Assembly (NCBI RefSeq): GCF_011046485.1
Contig: NZ_CP049256.1
Location: forward strand, 248,001 to 312,000
DNA length: 64,000 nucleotides
Direction of reading: 5' to 3'
From: Microbacterium sp. 4R-513
GTDB taxonomy: Bacteria; Actinomycetota; Actinomycetes; Actinomycetales; Microbacteriaceae
Shown here: positions 27,856 to 38,059 of the stretch, one piece after another
Position numbering within the stretch: position 1 is the first letter of the stretch
How the letters are laid out: each line of letters starts with the position of its first letter
Program-made: the position numbers and the translations under genes
Notes under the pieces: generated by a model
Told to the model about the DNA's origin: nothing
What the model saw: the letters and a program-made list of their open reading frames with translations, nothing else
The model's database searches: none

Positions 27856-27893
27856 AAGAGAGGGGATGCCGCGGCTGCGGCATCCCCTCTCTT
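27856..27893. terminator. 17-bp perfect hairpin, bidirectional terminator
   Basis: Arms 27856-27872 and 27877-27893 pair perfectly around GGCT, between the convergent coiled-coil gene and hpf. The stem begins with AA and ends with TT, giving a short U-run either way, and includes an inverted GGATGCC/GGCATCC pair. Confidence 0.75.
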
Positions 27894-27905
27894 CATCGGT
27901 CTGTA

Positions 27906-28565
27906 TCAGGAGGCGAGCTCCGTGGGGCCGGCCTGTGCGCTCAGCGAGATGACGCCGTAGTCCCAGCCCTTGCGGCGGTACACGACGCTCGGGTGATCAG
28001 TGCGGGCGTCGATGAACAGGAAGAAGTCGTGCCCGACCAGTTCCATGCGGTCGACGGCCTCTTCGACCGTCATCCACTCGGCGTCGAAGCTCTTCGTGCG
28101 GATCACGACGGGCGTGTAGCCCTCTTCTTCCTCGTTGCCCGTGACGATGGGGATCTCGCCGGTCGCGACGGCTCGGATGACATCGACGGATGCCGGCTGC
28201 AGATCGATCCCCTGGATGGCGCCGCTCTCCTTCTCGAACTTGGCGCCGCGAGGGTGGTTGCGGGAGTCGACCCGCTTGTCCTTGGCCCGCCGCAGCTGCT
28301 CGCACAGCTTGTCGACGGCCAGGTCGAGTGCGGCGAACTTGTCGCCGTCGACCGCTTCGGCCCGGACCACCGGGCCCTTCCCCGTGAGGGTCATCTCAAC
28401 GGTCGAGTCCTCCATCCGACCGTTGTGGTACGCGCGATGCGTGACCTTGACTTCGACGCGCTGAGCGCGAGGAGCGAGGTGCTCGATCCGGGTCGCCTTC
28501 TCTTCGACGACCGAGCGGAAGCGATCCGTGATCCCCACTCCCACGCCGACGATGCTGGTTTCCAT
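27906..28565 (-). CDS. hpf: Long ribosome hibernation-promoting factor
   Basis: A 219-residue long-form HPF that dimerises 70S ribosomes into inactive 100S particles. The N-terminal beta-alpha domain (about residues 1-100, METSIVGVGVGITDRFRSVVEEKA) binds the 30S. The C-terminal dimerisation domain starts at about 160 (VVIRTKSFDAEWMTVEEAVDRMELVGHDF). The ATG at 28565 has AAGGAGG six bases upstream, which decides against a much longer upstream opening. The secA-hpf-comFC order is conserved in mycobacteria, although here padR, SulP and a coiled-coil gene separate hpf from secA. Confidence 0.95.
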   Translation of the reverse strand: METSIVGVGVGITDRFRSVVEEKATRIEHLAPRAQRVEVKVTHRAYHNGRMEDSTVEMTLTGKGPVVRAEAVDGDKFAALDLAVDKLCEQLRRAKDKRVDSRNHPRGAKFEKESGAIQGIDLQPASVDVIRAVATGEIPIVTGNEEEEGYTPVVIRTKSFDAEWMTVEEAVDRMELVGHDFFLFIDARTDHPSVVYRRKGWDYGVISLSAQAGPTELAS

Positions 28566-28675
28566 CCTTGACCTCCTTGTTCCGGTCCACCCGGCCAAGG
28601 GCGGACCTTCAGTCGCCTTGTCACCCCCACGGTAGCCGCGCACCCTCGACCTGTCACCTGGCAGTTTGCGATGTG

Positions 28676-29326
28676 TCACCCGCGCAAGACGAGGCGCGGG
28701 GTCGAGGCGACCGTGGCGGCGCCGACGACCTCTGCGCCTGCCGCCCGCAGGGTGCGGACGGCCTCGGCGAGGGTCGCGCCGGTCGTCACGACGTCGTCCA
28801 CGACGACGACTCGGAGGCCCGACACGGAGCGTCGCGCGACGAAGGACCCGGCGACGTTCCGCCGGCGCTCCCCGCGTCCGAGGCCCCTCTGGTCGGCGGT
28901 GCGCCGCCCTGATGCGAGGAGCCGCTCGACCCGGAGCCCGGCTCGTCGTGCGACGAGGTCGGGGACGCGGTAGCCGCGTCGGCGGTACGCCGCCCGCGAC
29001 GTCGGGATCGGCACGACGACGACGGGAACCCCGCCTGAAGCGGCGCGGACCGCTGCGGCGAGCGCGGGCGCGAGCGCTGCAGCGAGCCCCGTGCGGCCGT
29101 CCTGCTTGAGCGAGCGGATGACGCGGGCCGCGGTGCCCTCGAACTCGAGCCCGCTCCACACCGGGATGCCCTCGACTGTGCGCCTCCGCGCTCGCGGAGC
29201 CAGCGCGGCGCGGCAGTCCTCGCACAGCGGCGTGTCCGGGGCGTCGCAGCCGGCGCAGTCGACGGGCAGCACGAGCGTGAGGGCGTCGGACAGCGCCCCT
29301 CTGACGACGGGCGGAAGGCGAAGCAC
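28676..29326 (-). CDS. comFC: ComF family phosphoribosyltransferase-like protein
   Basis: 216 residues. An N-terminal zinc finger (CAGCDAPDTPLCEDC, about residues 24-38) precedes a PRTase fold with the PRPP motif VVVVDDVVTTGATL (about 173-186). ComFC assists DNA uptake in competent bacteria; in actinobacteria its role is less clear. The GTG at 29326 is the likely start, with GAGG about nine bases upstream. It lies between lpqB and hpf as in mycobacteria. No other competence gene is in the window. Confidence 0.9.
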   Translation of the reverse strand: MLRLPPVVRGALSDALTLVLPVDCAGCDAPDTPLCEDCRAALAPRARRRTVEGIPVWSGLEFEGTAARVIRSLKQDGRTGLAAALAPALAAAVRAASGGVPVVVVPIPTSRAAYRRRGYRVPDLVARRAGLRVERLLASGRRTADQRGLGRGERRRNVAGSFVARRSVSGLRVVVVDDVVTTGATLAEAVRTLRAAGAEVVGAATVASTPRLVLRG

Positions 29327-29444
29327 CCCGAGAGCCTCGCGGGAACTCGACGCCTCCCGCGAGCCGTCGGCCGCGGGCGTGGACGACCGCCGGCTTCGAG
29401 CGCCCGGGGAGGAGAGGACGAGGCATCCGCCGCTTCGAGGATCG

Positions 29445-31118
29445 CTACTGGGGAGTGCCCTGCTGCGTCGCCAGCACGAGGATGCCGGCGCCCGTCTGCG
29501 GCCAGGTGGACCCGCGCTTGGAGTAGAGGGCGCCCTGCGCGCCGCGAACGCGCATCGTCCCCTGATTGCCGCCCGCGAGCTGCGCCGCCCCCGCGGGGGC
29601 CGGCGTCACGGCCGAGGGACCGCCGACGGTCAGCTCGACGACCTCCGGCTCGATCCCGATCCCCGACAGGACGCCCACGGTGATGTCGTCGAGCCACGCG
29701 ACGGAGGCGTTCTCGGTCGCGAGCGAGTCGAGCAGGAGAGGCTCGCCGAGCGCCGACGGCGTGCCGTCCTGCTTGCGGACGACGCCCGACACCCAGACCG
29801 CCGAGCGCCCGTTCGACGTCACGACGGCCGCGAGCCGCGTGCCGTCGCGCGACATCGCGATCGAGCTCACTCGGGTCGCCTCCGGCCACGCATTGTCGAT
29901 AGGCGTCTGCTCGCTGCCTGCGGCGAAGGCGATGAGGGTGCTCGGGGCATCCCGCGGGACGCTCCAGGTGTAGCCCGAGGGGTCCACCGTCGGATCGACG
30001 AGGCCGGGCCGGCTGTCGAACTCGAACACGTCGCCGTCGGCCTGCACCCGGACGTTGGAGCCGCTCGTGACATGGACCGCGGCGAAGTCGCGGTCGGGGG
30101 CCACCTGGATCGCGAGGGGGTCGACCTGCCGCATCGCGGGGGTCAGACCGTCGATCGGGTCGACCTCGTCGCCGTTGAGGAAGCCGAAGCCCTGCTCGGT
30201 CTGAACGGCCGCCAGCGAGCTCACTCGCGTCGAGCGGGTGGCGGCGGGCTCGACGTCGAGGGGGGTGGTCCCGGCCGTCATCTCCACCGTGGACACGCGG
30301 GCGTCGGCGAGGCTCGCCTCGAGCTGCGCCTGCATCCGCGACTGGGTGTCGGGGCTCAGCTCGGCGGCCGAGGCATCCAGCTCCACCTGTGCGACGCCGT
30401 CGCTGTCCACGGGAACGGAGGGGCGCACCGAGACCGAATCGGGGAAGGCCGAGGCGACGGATGCCGCGAGCCAGGGCGCCGGCGGCCCGTCGATGAGGGC
30501 ATCGGTGACGTAGGTCGCGGCATTCACCCGCGGGAACCAGCGCACATCGGGCACGAGGAACCGCCACGTGGGGTCGAAGTACATGAGGGCGTAGCGCTGG
30601 AAGACGCTCGAGAACTGGGACATGTCGAGCACGAGGCCGTCGGGGACCTCGGTGATTCGCCACTCCCCGTCGGGCTGGACGGCGAGGCGGAAGTCGAGCT
30701 TCAACGGCTCGCCTGCGCTCGGCTCGTACGCGCCGATGTCGTCGACATCGGCGACGTGGCTGACCGTGAGCGACACCTGGTCCTCGGCCGAGGACGAGTA
30801 CACGCGGTCGCCGGGCTCGTCGATCGTGACCCGCGCGGTGGGGTTCCACCTCGTGCCCTGCGCGAGGTACTCCTTCGCGACCGACCACTGTCCGTCCTTG
30901 CCGGGTCCCGTGCCCGCTCGGATGAAGCCGTCGACGATCTCCTGCGGTGTCGCGCCGGGCTGGGGGCTGTCAGGGCGGAAGGCGAAGTCTGGCTCGCCCG
31001 CCTCGGCCCCTGCCTCCAGGCCGGGGGTGACGGGCCCGGTCGTCGGCAGCCCCGCGCAGCCGGCGAGGGCCAACGCGAGGGCGGCGAGCGCCGCCACGAC
31101 TGCGCGGCGGCGGTTCAC
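29445..31118 (-). CDS. lpqB: Lipoprotein LpqB (MtrAB accessory lipoprotein)
   Basis: A 557-residue lipoprotein that modulates the MtrB sensor at the outer face of the membrane. The lipobox is LAGC with Cys21 after a short hydrophobic signal. A GerMN-type domain (about residues 180-290) and a C-terminal beta-propeller-like region follow. The ATG at 31118 overlaps the mtrB stop (ATGA), so mtrA-mtrB-lpqB form one operon. Confidence 0.95.
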   Translation of the reverse strand: MNRRRAVVAALAALALALAGCAGLPTTGPVTPGLEAGAEAGEPDFAFRPDSPQPGATPQEIVDGFIRAGTGPGKDGQWSVAKEYLAQGTRWNPTARVTIDEPGDRVYSSSAEDQVSLTVSHVADVDDIGAYEPSAGEPLKLDFRLAVQPDGEWRITEVPDGLVLDMSQFSSVFQRYALMYFDPTWRFLVPDVRWFPRVNAATYVTDALIDGPPAPWLAASVASAFPDSVSVRPSVPVDSDGVAQVELDASAAELSPDTQSRMQAQLEASLADARVSTVEMTAGTTPLDVEPAATRSTRVSSLAAVQTEQGFGFLNGDEVDPIDGLTPAMRQVDPLAIQVAPDRDFAAVHVTSGSNVRVQADGDVFEFDSRPGLVDPTVDPSGYTWSVPRDAPSTLIAFAAGSEQTPIDNAWPEATRVSSIAMSRDGTRLAAVVTSNGRSAVWVSGVVRKQDGTPSALGEPLLLDSLATENASVAWLDDITVGVLSGIGIEPEVVELTVGGPSAVTPAPAGAAQLAGGNQGTMRVRGAQGALYSKRGSTWPQTGAGILVLATQQGTPQ

Positions 31119-32872
31119 GACGCGCCTCCTCGGGCCGCGGTCGGACCCACCCGGCCGGAAGCCTGCTCCCCCGCGTCAGCACCGGACGGAGCGGGCGCGG
31201 GAACAGTCGGCAGATCGATCGGCTCGGTGCGGCCGAACTCCTCCGGCACCTCGTCGACCGGCTCGAGGCGGATCGGCGACGTGCCGCTCAGGGGTGCAGG
31301 CGTACGGGGCAGCGTCAGCACGAAGTTCGAGCCGCGCCCGAGCTCGGACCACACCGCGAGCTCCCCGCCGTGCAGCCGCGCGTCGCCGAGGGCGATCGAG
31401 AGCCCGAGCCCGGTTCCGCCGATCGTGCGCGTGCGCGACGGATCGGCGCGCCAGAAGCGGTCGAAGACGTGCTCGACCTCCTCGGGGCGCATGCCCATGC
31501 CGAAGTCGCGCACGCCGAGGGCGATGGCCTGCTGGTTGCTGTCGACCGTGACGACGATGGGCCTGCCTTCACCGTGCTCGATCGCGTTGCCGAGGAGGTT
31601 CCGGACGATCCGGCGGACGCGGCGCGGATCCATGTCCACGGGGGAATATCCGCCCGGGGCGACCAGACGCACATCGGTCCCGTGCTGCTCGGCGAGCTGG
31701 TGCATCGACGCGATCACGTCTTCCGCGAGGTGGGCGAGGCTCGTCGCCTCGAGCTCGAGCTGCACCGAGCCGGCGTCGTAGCGGCTGATCTCGAGGAGAT
31801 CGGTGAGGAGCGTCTCGAAGCGCTGCACCTGGGCGTTGAGGAGCTCGGCCGCCCGCGCCGTCGCCGGGTCGAACTCCTCGCGCTGGTCGTTGATCATGTC
31901 GGCCGCGAGCCGGATCGTGGTGAGCGGCGTGCGCAGCTCGTGCGACACGTCCGACACGAAGCGCTGCTGCACGAGCGAGAGGTCGGCGAGCTCCTTGATC
32001 TGCGACTCGATGCTGTCGGCCATCGCATTGAAGGACCGCCCCAGAGTGGCGAGCTCGTCCTCACCGTGGACGGGCAGGCGAACGGTGAGCTCGCCGGCAG
32101 CGAGGCGCGCGCTGGTGTCGGCGGCCTCCCCGATCGGGGTTGTCACCGACCGCAGCACGAACCACGCGATCCCGCCGATGATGAGGATGAGCGCGACCCC
32201 GACGACCCACAGCACGCCCTGCACGAACCCGAGGGTCTGGTCGGCGCTGCCCAGGTCGTAGGCGAAATAGAGCTCGTAGGCGCCGACCTCGGGCACGAGG
32301 AGCTGCTGCCCGACGACGATCCCCGGCATCGTGCCGCCCCCATCGGCCGGGAGCGCCACGGACTGCCACCACTGGGGTGCGGCGTTCTTGCGGACCGCGT
32401 CGCTCATGCCCTCCGACACGAGCGACTCGTCGAAGCCGCCGACGGTGAAGTCCTGCGGCGCCTGGGGCGCCGTCCGGTCGATGCGCGAGGCCGAGATCAT
32501 GTCGGTCGACGACTGCTGGATGAGGATGTTGCGCACGCTCGTCATGAGGCTCTGCAGCTGCGCGGTGTCGCCGCTCTCGATGTTCGCGGTGTCGAGCGTC
32601 TGCTGCGCCGCCGTCGTCGCGCGGCGCGCGTCGCTCAGCGCCTGATCGCGGCGCGTGACGAACAGGTCGTTCTGGATGAACAGCGCCATGAGCACACACG
32701 CGATCAGCACGGCGATCGCGGTCAGGCCGAGGGTCACGAGGACGATGCGGAAGCGCAGCGAGCGGCGCCAGAGCGCTGCGACGTTGTCGGGCCAGCTGCG
32801 CCAGTCGCGCCATCCCCCCGATGCGCGGAGCGGCGTCGAGACCGTTCCGGTCTGCGCCGACGTCACGGTCAC
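31115..32872 (-). CDS. mtrB: Sensor histidine kinase MtrB
   Basis: A 585-residue membrane sensor of the MtrAB system, which couples cell-wall and osmotic state to gene expression. TM1 is at about residues 43-66, followed by an extracytoplasmic region to about 215, TM2 at about 218-240 and a HAMP domain. The H-box SDVSHELRTPLTT has phospho-His at about 311, and an HATPase domain with GTGLGLS follows. The GTG at 32872 starts one base after the mtrA stop; GTG at 32866 is the alternative. It overlaps lpqB by four bases. The C-terminal tail after about 500 is Pro/Ala-rich. Confidence 0.95.
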   Translation of the reverse strand: MTVTSAQTGTVSTPLRASGGWRDWRSWPDNVAALWRRSLRFRIVLVTLGLTAIAVLIACVLMALFIQNDLFVTRRDQALSDARRATTAAQQTLDTANIESGDTAQLQSLMTSVRNILIQQSSTDMISASRIDRTAPQAPQDFTVGGFDESLVSEGMSDAVRKNAAPQWWQSVALPADGGGTMPGIVVGQQLLVPEVGAYELYFAYDLGSADQTLGFVQGVLWVVGVALILIIGGIAWFVLRSVTTPIGEAADTSARLAAGELTVRLPVHGEDELATLGRSFNAMADSIESQIKELADLSLVQQRFVSDVSHELRTPLTTIRLAADMINDQREEFDPATARAAELLNAQVQRFETLLTDLLEISRYDAGSVQLELEATSLAHLAEDVIASMHQLAEQHGTDVRLVAPGGYSPVDMDPRRVRRIVRNLLGNAIEHGEGRPIVVTVDSNQQAIALGVRDFGMGMRPEEVEHVFDRFWRADPSRTRTIGGTGLGLSIALGDARLHGGELAVWSELGRGSNFVLTLPRTPAPLSGTSPIRLEPVDEVPEEFGRTEPIDLPTVPAPAPSGADAGEQASGRVGPTAARGGAS

Positions 32873-32873
32873 C

Positions 32874-33554
32874 TCACACGACCGCCCCGGCCCGGTAGCC
32901 CACGCCGCGGACCGTCGTGACGATCTTCGGGTTGTCGGGGTCGAGCTCGACCTTCGCGCGAAGACGCTGCACGTGGACGTTGACCAGCCGCGTATCGGCC
33001 TTGTAGTGGTAGCCCCATACCTGCTCGAGCAGCATCTCGCGCGAGAACACCTGCTGGGGCTTGGACGCGAGCGCCACCAGCAGCTCGAACTCGAGCGGGG
33101 TGAGCGCGATCGAGCTCTCGCCGCGCCGCACCTCGTGCGCGGCGACGTCCACCGTGAGATCGCCGATGCGCAGCGTGTCGCTCGAGGGCTGCGAGGCGGG
33201 GCGCAGGCGCGTGCGGATGCGCGCGACGAGCTCCTTGGGGTTGAACGGCTTGACGATGTAGTCGTCGGCACCCGACTCGAGCCCCTTGACGACGTCGGCG
33301 GTGTCGGTGCGCGCGGTGAGCATGATGATCGGGATGCCGCTCTCCTGCCGGATGCGCGTGCACACCTCGATGCCGTCGATGCCCGGGAGCATGAGGTCGA
33401 GCAGCACGAGATCGGGCCGCTCCGACCGCCACGCCTCGACCGCCTTCGCGCCGTCGGCGCAGAACACGGTGTCGAAGCCCTCCGTGCGGAGCACGATGCC
33501 GATCATCTCGGCGAGGGCGGTGTCATCGTCGACCACCAGGATGCGTGAAGTCAT
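32874..33554 (-). CDS. mtrA: Response regulator MtrA
   Basis: A 226-residue OmpR-type regulator. The acidic pocket ILVVDDD (residues 5-11), phospho-acceptor Asp53 in LVLLDLMLPGIDG and Lys in YIVKPF are all present. The winged-helix DNA-binding domain ends in IVTTVRGVGYRAG. The ATG at 33554 is the family start; an upstream in-frame extension is low-complexity and rejected. It is first in the mtrA-mtrB-lpqB operon. A possible -10 (TACTCT, 33633-33638 minus strand) lies in the 231-bp divergent gap. Confidence 0.96.
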   Translation of the reverse strand: MTSRILVVDDDTALAEMIGIVLRTEGFDTVFCADGAKAVEAWRSERPDLVLLDLMLPGIDGIEVCTRIRQESGIPIIMLTARTDTADVVKGLESGADDYIVKPFNPKELVARIRTRLRPASQPSSDTLRIGDLTVDVAAHEVRRGESSIALTPLEFELLVALASKPQQVFSREMLLEQVWGYHYKADTRLVNVHVQRLRAKVELDPDNPKIVTTVRGVGYRAGAVV

Positions 33555-33785
33555 CGCGCGCGTTTCGTCCTTCTCGTCCGGCCCCGAGGCATTGCGGTCG
33601 CCCGCTCCCTCCCCATGGCGCACTGGACACAGAGTAGTCGACCCTGCCTGAGCGGGCGTCGACACCCGCCGAGCGCCCGCCGAGCGGCCTGGGGACGGCC
33701 CTCGGGCGCGAGCCGGGCGATGTGACACGATAGGGATCTGCCCGGCGACCCCGCGGCCCCCGCGGCGAGGGCACGAGGAGGAGCT

Positions 33786-35189
33786 GTGACCGCCTACCCG
33801 GCATGGACGCCCGCGTCGCGCCCCGGGATCATCCCGCTGCATCCGCTGACGTTCGGCACGATCCTCGGCCGGTCGTTCGCGGCGCTGCGGCAGAACCCCC
33901 GCGTGCTGCTGGGCTTCGCACTCTGCGTGCAGGCCGTCGCCTACATCCTCGTGATCCTCGCGATCGGCGGTGTCGCCATCGCCTCGTTCTCGCGCCTCGA
34001 CACCATGCGACCGGGCTCCGACGACTACCAGGCCGTGCTCGCCGGCTCCGTCGCCATCACGGTCGTCGTCGGCGCCGTCCTCGGTCTTGCCGCCGGGGCG
34101 CTCAGCGTCATCGTGCAGGGCGTCGTCGTGAGCGAGGTGGCGCACGCGGTCCTCGCCGAGAAGCTCACACTCGGAGCGCTGTGGCGCAAGGTCAAGCCCG
34201 TCGCCTGGCGCCTGATCGGCTACTCGTTCCTCGTGCTGCTAGCCATCACCGCCGTCGTGGCGCTCGCCGGAGTGTCGCTCTTCGGCATCGCCGCCCTGGC
34301 GCCGGGCGCTGCGGTCGTCGTGGGGGTCCTCCTGGGCCTTGCCGCGCTCCCGGTCGTGTGGTGGCTCATGGTCAAGCTCGCGCTCGTGCCGTCGGCCATC
34401 ATCATCGAGCGTGCGACCATCGGCGACGCCCTCGGCCGGTCCTGGCGCCTGACCCGCGGGCGGTTCTGGCCGATCCTCGGCATCATCGTCCTGCTGAACC
34501 TCATCTTCTGGGGCATCTCGCAGGTCGTCAGCATCCCGTTCTCGTTCGCATCGGTCGCAATGTCGACGATCATCACGCCGACGGGCGATCCGCAGGTCGG
34601 CGAGATCATCGCGCTCATCGCGGGCGGACTGCTGTCGCAGGCGGTGATCCTCCTCATCCAGGCCGTTGCGACCGTCGTCCAGGCGACGGCGACCGCTCTC
34701 ATCTACATCGACTGCCGCATGCGCCACGAGGGGCTCGACCTCGATCTGCTCACATACGTGGAGCGGAGGGATGCCGGCGCACAGGGTCTGCCGGATCCCT
34801 ATCTCGAGCACATCGGCCGGGTCATCGCCCCCCGCTTCCCCGCACCGGCGTACGCCCCGGGGTATCCCCCGCCGTACCAGGGGTACCCGGCCCCGCAGTC
34901 GTACCAGGGGTACGCGGCTGCCCCGCCGTACCAGGGGTACGCCCCGCCGCCCTATCCGGCAGGCCCATACGGCCAGGCGACGGATGCCGCGCACCCGCCG
35001 CAGCCGGGCGCCTACGGCACTTACGCGCTCGCCTACTCGGCCCCGCAGCCGGCCTATCCGGCTTCTCCCCCGCCGCCGCAGACACAGCAGTCTGCGGCCG
35101 GGACGACCGCGCCCGCAGACCCGGCCCACGGGACCGGCGCGGCCGTCGAGCCCCAGGACGGCACCGACCGCGAGTCGCCGTGGGCTTGA
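33786..35189 (+). CDS. Multi-pass membrane protein with Pro/Tyr-rich YQGY-repeat tail
   Basis: 467 residues. Six or so hydrophobic segments between residues 25 and 300 resemble the glycerophosphodiester phosphodiesterase membrane domain found in many actinobacterial operons of this type; no phosphodiesterase catalytic domain is fused. After about residue 345 a cytoplasmic low-complexity tail carries three PYQGY-type repeats and then Pro/Gln/Ala-rich sequence. The GTG at 33786 has AGGAGG close upstream. It is first in an operon with DUF4129, DUF4350, MoxR and DUF58 genes; its stop overlaps the next gene. Confidence 0.8.
   Translation: MTAYPAWTPASRPGIIPLHPLTFGTILGRSFAALRQNPRVLLGFALCVQAVAYILVILAIGGVAIASFSRLDTMRPGSDDYQAVLAGSVAITVVVGAVLGLAAGALSVIVQGVVVSEVAHAVLAEKLTLGALWRKVKPVAWRLIGYSFLVLLAITAVVALAGVSLFGIAALAPGAAVVVGVLLGLAALPVVWWLMVKLALVPSAIIIERATIGDALGRSWRLTRGRFWPILGIIVLLNLIFWGISQVVSIPFSFASVAMSTIITPTGDPQVGEIIALIAGGLLSQAVILLIQAVATVVQATATALIYIDCRMRHEGLDLDLLTYVERRDAGAQGLPDPYLEHIGRVIAPRFPAPAYAPGYPPPYQGYPAPQSYQGYAAAPPYQGYAPPPYPAGPYGQATDAAHPPQPGAYGTYALAYSAPQPAYPASPPPPQTQQSAAGTTAPADPAHGTGAAVEPQDGTDRESPWA
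34874..34940 (+). repeat. Three 27-base-spaced repeats encoding YQGY units
   Basis: GTACCAGGGGTAC occurs at 34874-34886, 34901-34913 and 34928-34940, exactly nine codons apart. It encodes the YQGY tail of the membrane protein. Confidence 0.85.
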
Positions 35190-35866
35190 CCCCGATCATC
35201 GCGCGCCTGGCCGACTCCGTCCCGCCCCTGACTCCCGACGGCGAAGAGGCCCGGCGGTGGGCGGAGCAGGAGCTGAGCAAGCCCGTCTACGCCGAAGCGG
35301 AGCCGACGCTCTTCGACCGCATCGCCCGGGCGATCGCCGAGTTCTTCGAACGGCTCTTCTCGACCCAGCTCGACGGTCCGTGGGGTTCGACCGCCGCGAT
35401 CGTCGCGGCGATCATCGTGGTCCTCCTCATCGTCGGCGCCTTCCTGGTGTGGGGCCGACCGCGAGCGACGCACCGCTCGAGGGTCGCGGTGGCCGAGCTC
35501 TTCGGCGAGACCGAGACCCGCTCGGCGGGGCAGCTCCGGGCAGACGCCGAGAGTGCCGCCGCGCGACGGGACTGGGATGCCGCGATCGTCCTCCGCTTCC
35601 GCGCACTGGCGCGCGGAGCCGTCGAGAGGGGGGCCGTCGAGACGCCTCCGGGCGCGACCGTCCACGGCTTCGCACGCCGCGCCGGCCGGGTGTTCCCGGC
35701 CTCGGCGGACGCCCTCGAAGCGGCAGCCGTCGCGTTCGACGACGTGCGGTACCTCCGCCGTCCCGGAACGGAGGACCTCTACCGACGGATCGTCGCCGTC
35801 GATGAGACCGTCTCACGCAGCCGCCCGGTCGATCTCGAGCCCCTTCCCGCAGGACCCGTGCGATGA
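35180..35866 (+). CDS. DUF4129 domain-containing membrane protein
   Basis: 228 residues with one TM helix (about residues 74-94, STAAIVAAIIVVLLIVGAFLVW) and a C-terminal DUF4129 domain (about 110-215, with ADAESAAARRDWDAAIVLRFRALARGAVE). DUF4129 occurs in actinobacterial MoxR/DUF58 operons and in transglutaminase-like proteins; its function is unknown. Translation probably starts at the GTG at 35180, overlapping the upstream gene by ten bases; a TTG at 35186 (TTGA overlap) is the alternative. The stop overlaps the next gene (ATGA). Confidence 0.82.
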   Translation: MGLTPIIARLADSVPPLTPDGEEARRWAEQELSKPVYAEAEPTLFDRIARAIAEFFERLFSTQLDGPWGSTAAIVAAIIVVLLIVGAFLVWGRPRATHRSRVAVAELFGETETRSAGQLRADAESAAARRDWDAAIVLRFRALARGAVERGAVETPPGATVHGFARRAGRVFPASADALEAAAVAFDDVRYLRRPGTEDLYRRIVAVDETVSRSRPVDLEPLPAGPVR

Positions 35867-37058
35867 CCCTCGCCCCAGCGGCCACGTCGACGCCGAGCTG
35901 GCCCGCGACCCCCGCCCGCAGCCGGCGTCGCGGCGTCGCGGGGTGGATCGTCATCGCAATCGTCGTGCTGCTCGTCGGCGGAGTGGGTGCCGCGCTGGCC
36001 GCGCTGTCGCAGTGGGCGCAGCGCGACGCGCTCGACCCGGAGTCGGCCGGGCCGAACGGCACGCGCGCGCTCGTGGAGGTCCTGCGGGAGCACGGCGTCG
36101 AGGTCGAGGTCACCCGGGACCGCGACTCCGCCCAGCAGGCCCTCCTGTCCGGCGACGCCACCCTCGTCCTGCCCGATACGCCCGCGCTCTCGGACGGGGC
36201 CGTCGAGAACCTCGCCGCCGGCGCGGAGGACGTCGTGCTGATCGACCCGCGGTCCCGGACTCTGCGTCTGCTGCTGCCCGGAGCGCGCGCCGCCGGATAC
36301 GGATCGGGCGAGCTCGCCGAACCCGGCTGCGACCTCGCCGATGCGCAGCGCGCCGGCGCCGTCCTGCCGGGTGCCGTCTTCACGACGACCGGCGACGCGG
36401 TCGCCTGCTACCCCTCCGGCGACGGATCCGGACTCCTCGTCGCCGACGACGGTGCGCGCCGCGTGAGCGCCGTCGACGGCCGGACGCTCTTCGTCAACGA
36501 GTCCCTCGCCGAGAACGGCAACGCGGCCCTCGCGATCAACCTGCTCGGGCGGCATCCGCACCTCGTCTGGTACATGCCAGGTCCCGGCGACACCGACCTC
36601 ACGAGCAACGACCCCTCGCTCGGCGAGCTGACTCCTCCGTGGGTCAGCCCCGTCATCGTGCTCCTGCTCTTCGCGGCCGTCGCGGCCGGCGTCTGGCGAG
36701 GACGGCGGTTCGGACCGCTCGTGCCCGAGCGTCTCCCCGTGACGGTGCGGGTCTCCGAGACCACGGAGGGGCGGGCTCGGCTCTACGCCCGCTCGCGCGA
36801 CGCCGTGCACGCGGCCGACCAGCTGCGACTGTCTGCGCTCGTACGGCTCGCACGCCTTCTCGGGCTCGGCCCGGCGGCGAGTGCGACGGAGATCGCGGAT
36901 GCCGCGGCCGATCGTCTCGGCTGGGACCGCCGTGCGGTACGGGGCATCCTGATCGAAGAACTTCCCGCGAACGACGCACAGCTGGTGGCTCTCCGCGACC
37001 GGCTCAGCCATCTCGAGGAGGCGGTCCGGCAGGCCGTCCGCCCGGAAAGGAACGCTCG

Positions 37059-37062
<4 letters not shown>
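35863..37062 (+). CDS. DUF4350 domain-containing membrane protein
   Basis: 399 residues. An N-terminal TM helix (about 26-48), an extracytoplasmic DUF4350 domain (about 60-250, resembling a GATase-like fold, with GTRALVEVLREHGVEVEV) and a second TM helix at about 267-285 precede a cytoplasmic helical part. Start and stop both overlap neighbours by four bases, so it is a tightly coupled member of the DUF4129-DUF4350-MoxR-DUF58 operon. The function of the set is unproven; chaperone-like assembly of a surface or envelope complex is the usual suggestion. Confidence 0.85.
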
Positions 37063-38051
<989 letters not shown>

Positions 38052-38059
38052 CCCGGCCC

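Noticed and set aside
32814..32819. C6 run in mtrB as a fourth frameshift
   Set aside because: The frame is intact and the residues (ASGGW) fit; a true six-base run.
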